Source: Bacteroidota bacterium (GTDB lineage Bacteria > Bacteroidota > Bacteroidia > Bacteroidales > F082). From it: a stretch of 8,598 bases of DNA. This document shows positions 1 to 6,315 of the stretch, in pieces; positions within the stretch are counted from its first letter, which is position 1, and the number at the start of each line of letters is the position of its first letter. Both the position numbers and the translations under genes were made by a program. The stretch spans positions 1-8,598 of the forward strand of contig NYYH01000069.1 of assembly GCA_002686705.1 (NCBI GenBank). Direction: 5' to 3'. Below the pieces are notes generated by a model that saw nothing but the letters and a program-made list of their open reading frames with translations, had not been told where the DNA came from and ran no database searches.

Positions 1-16
1 CTGGGGAGAACATACA

Positions 17-163
17 GTGCAACTAAGGAAACTGCTGGTCTTTCAGCACATCGACTGCGAGCATCCTGGGATTTTTCGCTCTATGCTGAATAAGGCAGGC
101 TTTCAGTGGGATGTCGTATCGCTTGATGTAGGTATGAAAACGCAACTAACTACTTTATTTTAA
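17..163 (+). pseudogene. 5' fragment of a class I glutamine amidotransferase-like gene
   Basis: A GTG start at 17 follows a GGGGAG ribosome binding site at 3-8. The opening residues (KLLVFQHIDCEHPGIF, then a WDVVSLDVG stretch) match the usual N-terminus of stand-alone GMP-synthase-type class I amidotransferase proteins. In that family the first beta strand reads LLVFQH and is followed by a conserved EHPGIF. The similarity ends near base 133, after about 39 codons. The frame then runs into unrelated sequence and stops at TAA 161-163, so about four fifths of the usual ~230-residue protein is missing, including the nucleophile Cys region and the His/Glu pair. The break falls where a short repeat begins (145-158 and flanks). 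The product cannot be functional. The family call is confident; how the gene was cut is not known. Confidence 0.8.
145..158. repeat. Copy 1 of a short direct repeat
   Basis: The 14-base string ACTAACTACTTTAT at 145-158 recurs exactly at 336-349. Weaker similarity extends to both sides: GATGTA upstream of both copies, and a G-run/C-run hairpin downstream of both. Copy 1 lies directly after the point where the amidotransferase fragment loses its similarity. One 14-base match in a window this size is not by itself significant; the shared context is what makes it worth recording. Confidence 0.4.
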
Positions 164-180
164 AAGGGGAGGGTCCTAGT

Positions 181-200
181 GTCCCCCCCCCCGGGGGGAC
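181..200. other. GC-rich perfect hairpin with a C10 run
   Basis: GTCCCCCC (181-188) pairs perfectly with GGGGGGAC (193-200) around a four-C loop. It contains a run of ten C followed by six G. No U-tract follows on either strand, so it is not a standard terminator. It sits between the first repeat copy and a minus-strand gene fragment. Such homopolymer runs are prone to slippage and to sequencing error, so the exact run length should be treated with caution. Confidence 0.5.
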
Positions 201-323
201 CAATCCACCTGAAGCTTCCAGTTCCTGCATCTTAATCAACCCGGTGTAGAGTACCTCGTCTTTTACCAGACTGACCGTTATGCCTGACCGGTTGCAAATG
301 ACAAAAGGATAAGTTGTTGTAGA
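195..323 (-). pseudogene. Unrecognised minus-strand coding fragment
   Basis: Read on the minus strand, this stretch gives an open, protein-like sequence (for example NRSGITVSLVKDEVLYTGLI, then KMQELEASGGL) with balanced composition, unlike the low-complexity translations around it. It resembles the end of a larger protein, but I do not recognise the family. There is no start codon with a ribosome binding site. The right edge abuts the second repeat copy and the left edge runs into the C10/G6 hairpin. It may be a rearranged scrap of a decayed gene; chance is the alternative. Confidence 0.3.
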
Positions 324-335
324 GATGTAAATGCG

Positions 336-349
336 ACTAACTACTTTAT
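336..349. repeat. Copy 2 of the short direct repeat
   Basis: Exact 14-base match to 145-158. A GATGTA at 324-329 precedes it, as at 125-130 for copy 1. A G-rich/C-rich hairpin follows: GGGGGC at 362-367 pairs with GCCCTC at 373-378 through one G-T pair, with a five-base loop. The two copies bracket the hairpin at 181-200 and the minus-strand fragment at 195-323. Confidence 0.4.
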
Positions 350-439
350 GTAACGATGGGTGGGGGCCTGTTGCCCTCCAGTGTAGGGTCACTAAAAAGG
401 GTCCGGAATCTTTTGTATCTGGATTAGGGCTGCACCTTG

Positions 440-589
440 ATGCACTATCAGGATCCCTATGTTCTGATGGGTCAGTTTAGGTTGGATGGAAGATTGAGTC
501 GGTTAGAGAGTTATCAAAATACTAACTCTTCACCTGGTCAAATTATAGGGGAGTTGGTAAGTGTTGATGGCGCAATTATTTGGCGTTAA
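440..589 (+). other. Possible 3' end of a decayed plus-strand gene
   Basis: A 49-codon open frame from ATG 440 to TAA 587-589 has a protein-like sequence (YQDPYVLMGQFRLDG near the start, GQIIGELVSVDGAIIWR at the end). There is no convincing ribosome binding site. Just upstream, another plus frame (about 399-443) is also open and could be its continuation before a frameshift, which would make this the tail of a broken gene. I do not recognise the family. It overlaps the stop codon of the convergent enolase-superfamily pseudogene by four bases. Confidence that it is or was coding is low. Confidence 0.25.
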
Positions 590-1745
590 TAAAGGAATTT
601 ACCAGATTTATCACCATAAGGTAAAAATTCACCATTATTAACAAATTTTTGGTGATAATAATTCAATTTGCTAGTATCAACTTCAACTCCAAGACCAGGT
701 TTATCGATTATTGTCCAAATCGGTTTTTTATTTATAGGTATAGATTCTGTTAAAATATCATCAGCCATATTTTGAGCCGTTTGCTGATGCCCTTCACATG
801 CATTAGGTATGCTTAGCATTAAATGTTGTCCTATAGTAGCTGTCAATCCTAATTCTCCGTGTGTATGTTTACACATTAACCAACCATGATAATTGGATAA
901 GTAAGCCAGATTCATAAATTTCCTTACACTACCTACATAATAGTGACTACAGCATAAATACTCACCACAACTGCTATGTATAATATCAATAAATTCGTTT
1001 TCTTTCCAAAGACCTTCATTAACGCATAATGAAGAAGTTATTGATGATTTTAACTCTTGCATTTGTGTTATGGGTTAAATTTGGACTGGGGCTTCAAACA
1101 AATCAATTGAATAGTTTTCATGCCATTTATTGATAAGTTTTTTCGCTTGAGGAAGGTTCCAGGACATATTTGCATCAAGTCTAATTATTTTTTGTAGGCC
1201 CAACGGTCTTTCTTACTTCATTTATCATTTCTTCCTCGAGAACTTCATCTTTGCCGATTTTTAAATAAAAAACATCATAACCTTTATTAACCCCATCCTC
1301 GCACTGTTTGATAAGATCATTGATATTTGTCCAAGTTAGATAATAGAAATAACTAACCTCTTCTCTTAAACTTCCTCCTAACAATTGATATATTAGTTTA
1401 TTAACTTGTTTCCCGTATATATCCCAAAGAGCCATATCTATACCACCATATGCAAGATTGACAGTAATAGGGGACCAGTGCCACAGGGCTGTTTCATAAA
1501 TATTTTTTTCATGACGAAGATTTTGCCAGGGATCCTTATTAATTAACACTGGTTTCATTGCCTCCAACGACTCAAGAATTACCCTTGCACTTGCTGTTCT
1601 AGTCGCCTCTCCCCATCCAATTATTCCTTCATCCGTAGTTATTAATAATTATATCTGTTACACCGCTACGATAGACACGTGAACTTTTTTCTATAAGTTT
1701 ATAAGGTACTGAAACAGGGTAAAAATCTATTTTATCAATTTTCAT
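586..1745 (-). pseudogene. Mandelate racemase/muconate lactonizing enzyme-family protein (enolase superfamily), frameshifted
   Basis: Joined across three frames, the minus strand encodes a full-length (~385 residue) enolase-superfamily protein of the mandelate racemase type. Members abstract the proton alpha to a carboxylate, with Mg2+, to racemize or dehydrate sugar acids and related compounds. ATG is at 1743-1745. The first frame stops at 1629-1631, and the shift lies near 1640-1650. The middle frame carries the catalytic Lys in YLKIGK (1259-1261). One extra A in a six-A run (1188-1193) shifts the frame again. The last frame carries the metal ligands Asp in RLDAN (1174-1176), Glu in FEAP (1093-1095) and Glu in VNEGLW (1015-1017), the catalytic-type KHTHGELG (about 847-870) and the family-typical PGLGVEVD. 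An in-frame TAA interrupts it at 1075-1077. Every expected active-site residue remains, apart from Tyr at the first position of the usual KxK. Decay is therefore recent, or some indels are sequence errors. It follows the permease gene by 43 bases, probably in the same operon. The substrate is unknown. Confidence 0.93.
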
Positions 1746-1788
1746 CTTCTTAATTCACTTAATTAATAATGAGTTTTTTGACCCTATG

Positions 1789-2631
1789 TTACTCTTTTAC
1801 AGCTCCTTCGGTCAGACCCTTAACAATATAACGCTGAAATATTAAAACAAATGCCACCGGAAATATAATTGCCAGTACAGCTGATGCGGTTATCTTCCCA
1901 TATTCAATTGAATACTTTGTGACAAATTGTGCCAATGCCAGTGGAACTGTATGAAACCTTGTAACATTTACTATTGCCATTGCACCCATGAACTCACCCA
2001 TAGAAATAACAAAGCATATGACTCCTGAAGAAACCAATCCTGGCAAGGAAATAGGCACAATTATTCTCATTAATGCTCCAATTTTTGATGCTCCGTCTAT
2101 GCGTGCAGAATCTTCAAGATCTTTAGGAATAGTCTTGTAGTAACTGTATAAAATCCAAGTTACTATTGGCAATAGCCAGGATGTCTGCATGACTACCAAC
2201 CCTTGGAGGGTATTTGTGAGTCCAACTTGTTTAAAGATTAAATAGAAAGGAATAAGAAGGGCAACAGGTGGTAGCATCTCAGCGAAAATAAGCCCAAAAA
2301 ACAATATATTGGATCCTTTGAATTTTAATCTAGCAAAAGCATAAGCTGCAAAATTCCCAAACAAGATACAGATAACTGTCACTGAAACTGCTACTATCAA
2401 GCTATTTTTAAGTGCTATGGCGATATTGACCTTTCCTGCACCAAGGATGTTAATATAATTATCAATAGTTATATTTTCAGGAATAAAATTTGGTGTCGGT
2501 GTATATAATTGATCCTTTGGTTGGATGCTTGTCAATACAATCCAGTAAAATGGAAACAAAAAGAATGCCATAGTTAAAATTAGGAAAAAGTATAGTATTA
2601 TTTTTTTTCTATTAATAAATTTTAATTTCAT
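1789..2631 (-). CDS. Carbohydrate ABC transporter permease, CUT1 family (MalG/UgpE-like)
   Basis: This 280-residue integral membrane protein is the second permease of a binding-protein-dependent sugar importer. It forms the translocation pore in the cytoplasmic membrane with the product of the gene just upstream. About six hydrophobic segments are visible, the first at residues 10-35. The cytoplasmic EAA loop that docks to the ATPase is clear at about 173-199 (EDSARIDGASKIGALMRIIV followed by PISLPG). The C-terminus QRYIVKGLTEGAVK is the signature ending of MalG-type permeases, and the length is normal. ATG 2631 lies one base after the stop of the upstream permease, so translation is probably coupled; no strong separate ribosome binding site is seen. 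An enolase-superfamily pseudogene follows. Substrate specificity cannot be read from the permease. Confidence 0.97.
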   Translation of the reverse strand: MKLKFINRKKIILYFFLILTMAFFLFPFYWIVLTSIQPKDQLYTPTPNFIPENITIDNYINILGAGKVNIAIALKNSLIVAVSVTVICILFGNFAAYAFARLKFKGSNILFFGLIFAEMLPPVALLIPFYLIFKQVGLTNTLQGLVVMQTSWLLPIVTWILYSYYKTIPKDLEDSARIDGASKIGALMRIIVPISLPGLVSSGVICFVISMGEFMGAMAIVNVTRFHTVPLALAQFVTKYSIEYGKITASAVLAIIFPVAFVLIFQRYIVKGLTEGAVKE

Positions 2632-2632
2632 T

Positions 2633-3541
2633 TTACTCTACTTGAATTTTCCTCATTATAATAACATATCCTATTGTTACAAGCATTGAAAACATTAGTA
2701 TCACATAAGATATAGCTGATGCATATGAAAGGTGATAGAATTTGAATGCATTATTCCAGACAAATAATGTCGCATTTGTTGTAATATTTCCAGGGCCACC
2801 TTTGGTAAGCACAAAAAATAGATCAAATGAATTTATTGCAAATATAGTCCCAAGGATCGCAGAGATAAACAGCGGAAACTTTATCAAGGGAAGGGTTATG
2901 AAAAAGAAAGCTTTTATCTCTGTAGCACCATCCATATGTGCAGCTTCATAAAGGTCTTCCGGTATTGTCTGCAATCCGGCAAGTATAATTATTACAAAAA
3001 ATGGAGTTCCCTGCCAGACATCTGCGGTTACAACAAATGGCATTGCAAATATCTTAGACGATAAAAACGGTATATTATCCTGTATTATTCCAAGTTTTTG
3101 TAAAAAATAATTTATTACACCTACTTTGGAATGAAGCATCCATTTCCACATTAGGCCTACTACCACAAATGGTGTGGCCCATGGAATTATGATCAATGCC
3201 CTAGCTAGGCTTCTCCCAACAAATTTTTCCTTTAACATAATCGCTATCAACGTTCCCAGTACTAATTTAATTAAAACTGTAAAAAAAACAAAATAAGATG
3301 AAACTTTAAGTGATTGAATAAAATCTGGATCTGTAAATGTCTTTACGTATTGAGAAATTCCAACAAAATTATAATCCTTAATATTTGCAAACTCTACATC
3401 ACCAAAACTCATTACAAAAGAATATATGAGTGGGTATGCGACAACACCAATAACAAGTAAGAATGTCGGTGTTATAAGAAGTGCAGCCAGTTTGGCATCG
3501 CTTCGTTCAAAATCAAAAAAACTTTGAATGTCTTTTTTCAC
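2633..3541 (-). CDS. Carbohydrate ABC transporter permease, CUT1 family (MalF/UgpA-like)
   Basis: First permease subunit of the sugar importer, 302 residues with about six membrane segments (near residues 18-42, 81-103, 112-132, 166-190, 213-236 and 272-296). The EAA loop is at 195-220 (EDLYEAAHMDGATEIK, then the LPLI end). KGGPG at 247-251 is the conserved pre-TM6 motif of MalF/UgpA-type proteins. The start is GTG 3539-3541, reading VKKD; the only upstream Shine-Dalgarno-like string is a weak AGAAG about 10 bases away. The partner binding-protein gene ends 1,150 bases upstream instead of the usual few dozen, because IS debris lies between. Expression may therefore depend on read-through or a new promoter. 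No ATPase gene is present in the window; CUT1 systems often share an MsmX/UgpC-type ATPase encoded elsewhere. Confidence 0.97.
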   Translation of the reverse strand: MKKDIQSFFDFERSDAKLAALLITPTFLLVIGVVAYPLIYSFVMSFGDVEFANIKDYNFVGISQYVKTFTDPDFIQSLKVSSYFVFFTVLIKLVLGTLIAIMLKEKFVGRSLARALIIIPWATPFVVVGLMWKWMLHSKVGVINYFLQKLGIIQDNIPFLSSKIFAMPFVVTADVWQGTPFFVIIILAGLQTIPEDLYEAAHMDGATEIKAFFFITLPLIKFPLFISAILGTIFAINSFDLFFVLTKGGPGNITTNATLFVWNNAFKFYHLSYASAISYVILMFSMLVTIGYVIIMRKIQVE

Positions 3542-3630
3542 TTTTATAAACTTCTAAAAAGAAAGGAGTCTCCATGATTTCCTATTGGGTAGACTATTAC
3601 AATCCAATTTCCAGATACTGTGTTGGGGAA

Positions 3631-3654
3631 GGACATGGACTCGGACATGGACTT
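3631..3654. repeat. Two-unit 12-base tandem repeat
   Basis: GGACATGGACTC is followed immediately by GGACATGGACTT, differing in the last base only. It lies at the left edge of the recognisable transposase fossil. On the plus strand it would encode GHGLGHGL. It probably arose by slippage in decaying sequence. Confidence 0.6.
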
Positions 3655-4360
3655 TACAACGGCTGTTGTCACAGCTAAAATGGATTTCTCAGAACTCTGT
3701 AACGAAATCATTTAGTCCTCTCCCAAAACCTCATTAAGAAACAGACAATCATGCTTCGTATTGACAGCAACAATGAAGTGGAGAAGGTACATCAGTCTCT
3801 ACTTTAATAGAGTTTTGGATTAATCGATGCCATCATTATATAGAATCCTTGCAAAGATGCACGACAGACAAAAGGGCTATTCCAAATCGGATTAATTATT
3901 TATCAAAGTAGTTTTGATTTCTTAATTTATTTGAACAACCAATATACAACGCAAAAAGAACCCAAAAAAATACAAGCTTATTTCAACCTCAGATTGAAAT
4001 TTCAGGATGGAGAAAACTTTCACTTCTTAACCAAGAGTTTATTGGGTTTTACTACAAAATACACCTCTGAGCAATTTCACAGCGAATTCAAGAATGTCCT
4101 AGATTTGTAGTGGATTTCAACAGATATAATCAAGACCAACGACTTGTCCTTTCATTGGCCGTTTTAATCTACAACTGACTTAAATGGATTGGGTTGACTG
4201 AATTAAATGGACGAACAATCCCTTTTCGTCACTATTGCTAATAGGGGTTACTTTTGTACCACCCTACAAGAGTTAATCTAATTGGCTCCTAAAGTATATA
4301 AGAGAAACTGAAGGCTTTGGCTGTGATTAGGACTACAACTCCGGTATTTCAAGCTTTCAG
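3655..4360 (+). mobile_element. IS1380-family (DDE group 1) transposase fossil
   Basis: The plus strand holds scattered but ordered pieces of an IS1380-type transposase, with stops and frame changes between them. A piece reading QNLIKKQTIMLRIDSNN (about 3722-3770) matches the second catalytic Asp region; its Asp codon is 3762-3764. PQIEISGW (about 3984-4007) matches the pre-catalytic strand. TSEQFHSEFKNVLDL (4066-4107) matches the catalytic Glu motif, usually SEQFHSELKTDLDL, and is followed at once by TAG. TTLQELI, stop, LAPKV (about 4258-4287) and the following residues match the C-terminal helix, which in intact relatives reads like TVLQDLMYLAAKV. The N-terminal part with the first Asp and both terminal inverted repeats are not recognisable, so the element is old and truncated. 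It sits between the sugar-binding protein gene and its permeases. The family call rests on remembered motifs; there is no functional transposase. Confidence 0.75.
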
Positions 4361-4693
4361 TAATCTTTATTGACAATTGTCCTGTATGCAAGCACTGCTT
4401 GTTGAGCCTCAAGCCAGTAATAATGTGAATCACCTTACAGGACCCGAAGATACATTGATTTAACAAAATCCTTTCTTTTGTAAGTTGTAAAGTTAAGTTC
4501 GAAAAATAATATTGAAATAAAGAAATTTTTTTGAACCCTGTCTCGGTTCAATTCAAATTGCGTACTCAGGTAAAGAAGAATGGGGGTATTCCCTATAGTG
4601 ATGTACCACACCAATTTGTGTTTACCTCCGTCTAGGGAATCCCCTCAAAGATGCCAACAATGGTTTTTACTTATGTCCTTTACCAATGTGACC
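4361..4693. other. Intergenic remnant between transposase fossil and binding-protein gene
   Basis: No gene is recognisable. A short open frame on the minus strand (4278-4466) overlaps the fossil and has no family features. The stretch holds a perfect seven-base stem TTGAACC/GGTTCAA at 4531-4537 and 4545-4551, and a longer-range inverted repeat described separately. No U-tract terminator follows the binding-protein stop at 4694-4696. Confidence 0.5.
4582..4644. repeat. Imperfect inverted repeat downstream of the binding-protein gene
   Basis: GGGGTATTCCCTA (4583-4595) is the reverse complement of TAGGGAATCCCC (4633-4644) apart from one bulged T, giving a 12-pair stem around a 37-base loop. It lies 50-110 bases past the stop codon of the sugar-binding protein. 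It could act as a 3' stabilising or weak terminating hairpin for that minus-strand transcript, or be a remnant of a small mobile element. No U-tract supports a strong terminator. Confidence 0.5.
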
Positions 4694-5938
4694 TTATTGC
4701 GGTACAGATTTCTGACCATCTGCAAATGCCTGTAATCCAGCCAAAGCTTTAATTATAGATTTTTCACCCAATATAGCAGGGTGTATCTGTTTTGCAGTTT
4801 CAAGTCTCAGTTCATATGTCGTTGTTATTGGCGGGAACTGATCTGCCAAGTTTTTCTTGACCAGATCTATAACAGGCAAGTATGGAAGAGCATTAATTAT
4901 TTCCTGGTCACCAAACTGAACTGAATACACTGGGATAGACTTGTCAATTATTGACCTTTTTTTGGTGTTTTCATGAGAAGCAACATATCTGATGTATTCA
5001 GCAGCTAATTCCGGATTTTTTGCTGACTTAGGTATCATCAGATATTCATGTCCGTCAAGTGTACCAGTCATGCCTGCTTCCATACCTGGGAATGCAAAGT
5101 AACCGGTATTCTTAAACTGTTCTTCTTTAAGGTAACCTGCATACATCTCCCACATGGCCATCATAGCAATGTCACCTTGGTTAAAAAGTGACGAGACTTC
5201 CTGCTGTAGTTGAACCAGTATGCCAGGATCAATAAGGCCCTGATCAAGCATTTTTTTATGGAATTCTACTGCCTTCATTGTGCCCGGATGATCAAAGTTG
5301 AATACCAGCTTCCCGTCTATCCAGTTATATTCCTTTACACCTGCTGACTGCATAGTAAGAATGAAGTTAAGGAAGTAGTTCTCAGTGGTCCAGTCAGCAA
5401 CATAATTGAAGTTGCCGTTGAAATCATTTAACTTCTTGAGCGTTACTAAAAATTCATCCCATGTCTCTGGAATTTCAGCACCTGCTTTCTCGAATATGGA
5501 TTTGTTGTAAAAAATGATCTGATAACTTGGGAGAAATGGAACTGCCATAACCTCTCCCCTGAGAGTAGAGTACTCTACCAGTTCAGGGACCATTTCATTA
5601 AACATATCAGGGAAAATATCCGATAATGGTGTAAGCTTATTGGGGAATTCTATCCATGCGTTTTTCCCGTTACCCATAACATCAAGCGGTTCGTCAGTTG
5701 CAAGGATCTGGGCCTGCTGTGGAAACCATACATCCCATCCGATCTCATTATAATCAACAGTTACCCCATACTCCTTTTCGAACTGTTCGGTTTTCGCTTT
5801 CAGTCCAGACATAGCAATATCTGGTGATAGTTTTACAACTATTGTTTGCCCTTCAAACTTACTCTTACCTTTGGGTTGTTCTTCAAATAGAAAAGTGGAC
5901 ACTAAAAGCACCAAACTGATTGCAATAGATTTTTTCAT
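4694..5938 (-). CDS. ABC transporter sugar-binding protein (family 1 extracellular solute-binding protein)
   Basis: This 414-residue protein would capture a sugar or oligosaccharide outside the cytoplasmic membrane and deliver it to the two CUT1 permeases. The N-terminus MKKSIAISLVLLVSTFLF is a signal peptide, with a basic start and a 15-residue hydrophobic core. The mature part has the classic family 1 layout: an early strand followed by EQFEKEYGVTVDY (51-63), and the hinge motif YNKSIFEKAGAEIPETWDEF at 144-163. A C-terminal region contains YLMIPKSAKNPELAAEYIRY, which in relatives precedes the closing helices. There is no lipobox Cys; FLFEEQPKGK follows the core, and the cleavage site is unclear. 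ATG 5938 is preceded by a strong AAGGAG at 5944-5949 with five-base spacing. A candidate promoter lies about 220 bases upstream. The ligand is unknown. Confidence 0.97.
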   Translation of the reverse strand: MKKSIAISLVLLVSTFLFEEQPKGKSKFEGQTIVVKLSPDIAMSGLKAKTEQFEKEYGVTVDYNEIGWDVWFPQQAQILATDEPLDVMGNGKNAWIEFPNKLTPLSDIFPDMFNEMVPELVEYSTLRGEVMAVPFLPSYQIIFYNKSIFEKAGAEIPETWDEFLVTLKKLNDFNGNFNYVADWTTENYFLNFILTMQSAGVKEYNWIDGKLVFNFDHPGTMKAVEFHKKMLDQGLIDPGILVQLQQEVSSLFNQGDIAMMAMWEMYAGYLKEEQFKNTGYFAFPGMEAGMTGTLDGHEYLMIPKSAKNPELAAEYIRYVASHENTKKRSIIDKSIPVYSVQFGDQEIINALPYLPVIDLVKKNLADQFPPITTTYELRLETAKQIHPAILGEKSIIKALAGLQAFADGQKSVPQ

Positions 5939-6160
5939 TTTTTCTCCTTTTTAGTTTTTTAAGTTATCCATAATTCAGCAACCCCTCTATCTCGCATACA
6001 TTCTAGAAGCCATTTTCTCTATACTGCAAATGGCTGAAGTTTGCGCAATTCTGGCTTCAGCAACCAGTTTACCGACTTTGCACTTAGCTCACGAAGCCCC
6101 CATCAGTTAACACGCCCTAACTGGCCAAAACGATCAGAACCTAAGATATTTTATACAAGC
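5939..6160 (-). promoter_or_regulatory. Long 5' leader of the sugar-binding protein gene with alternative hairpins
   Basis: If the promoter at 6161-6189 is used, the message carries about 215 untranslated bases. Two perfect stems share bases 6033-6035 and so cannot form together. One is AGCCATTT (6008-6015) with AAATGGCT (6028-6035). The other is GCTGAAG (6033-6039) with CTTCAGC (6055-6061). This is the geometry of a conformational switch, but short stems also arise by chance. I recognise no known riboswitch class, and no gene in this stretch. Confidence 0.3.
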
Positions 6161-6208
6161 ATATATCTTTTTTATAGGAAATAAGTCAAGTGTCAAGAAA
6201 ATATTTCA
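6161..6208 (-). promoter_or_regulatory. Candidate promoter and operator region of the sugar-binding protein gene
   Basis: On the minus strand a TTGACT box (6184-6189) is followed by a 17-base spacer and ATATAT (6161-6166), a weak match to the -10 consensus. A second, perfect TTGACA lies just upstream (6191-6196), preceded by AAATATTTTC. The stretch 6173-6208 is closely similar to one at 8362-8398 in front of the right-hand dehydrogenase, including both TTGAC boxes and TTCCTATA. The shared part probably combines core promoter and regulator contacts. Confidence 0.5.
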
Positions 6209-6270
6209 GTGTTTCAGCTCTCCTTAAAAAAGAACACATTTTAGGAGTTTCTCATATCTTGGCTCAGTGT

Positions 6271-6315
6271 AAAAAAAAACAATCAGGAAAGATCGTTTAG
6301 GTTCAGTTCTGATTG
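6271..6315 (-). terminator. Rho-independent terminator of the GC-rich dehydrogenase gene
   Basis: On the minus strand CAATCAG (6309-6315, inside the last codons) pairs with CTGATTG (6280-6286), and two more pairs form across a bulged base. Nine consecutive T follow on the transcript strand (6271-6279). The loop is rather long, about 18 bases. It lies at the stop codon of the dehydrogenase (6303-6305) and would isolate that gene from the binding-protein gene, which has its own promoter just downstream. Confidence 0.6.

Noticed and set aside
181..200. GC hairpin as a transcription terminator
   Set aside because: No run of T follows it on either strand.
1075..1077. In-frame TAA of the racemase gene as a recoded codon
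   Set aside because: Two frameshifts in the same gene make ordinary decay or sequence error more likely, and no recoding structure is evident.
2742..2951. Plus-strand open frame opposite the first permease
   Set aside because: It lies wholly within an intact permease gene on the other strand and has no ribosome binding site or family features.
3631..3654. Start of a CRISPR or longer tandem array
   Set aside because: Only two 12-base units without spacers are present.
4278..4466. Minus-strand open frame of 62 codons
   Set aside because: It runs antisense to the transposase fossil, is rich in Cys, His and Ser, and matches no recognisable family.
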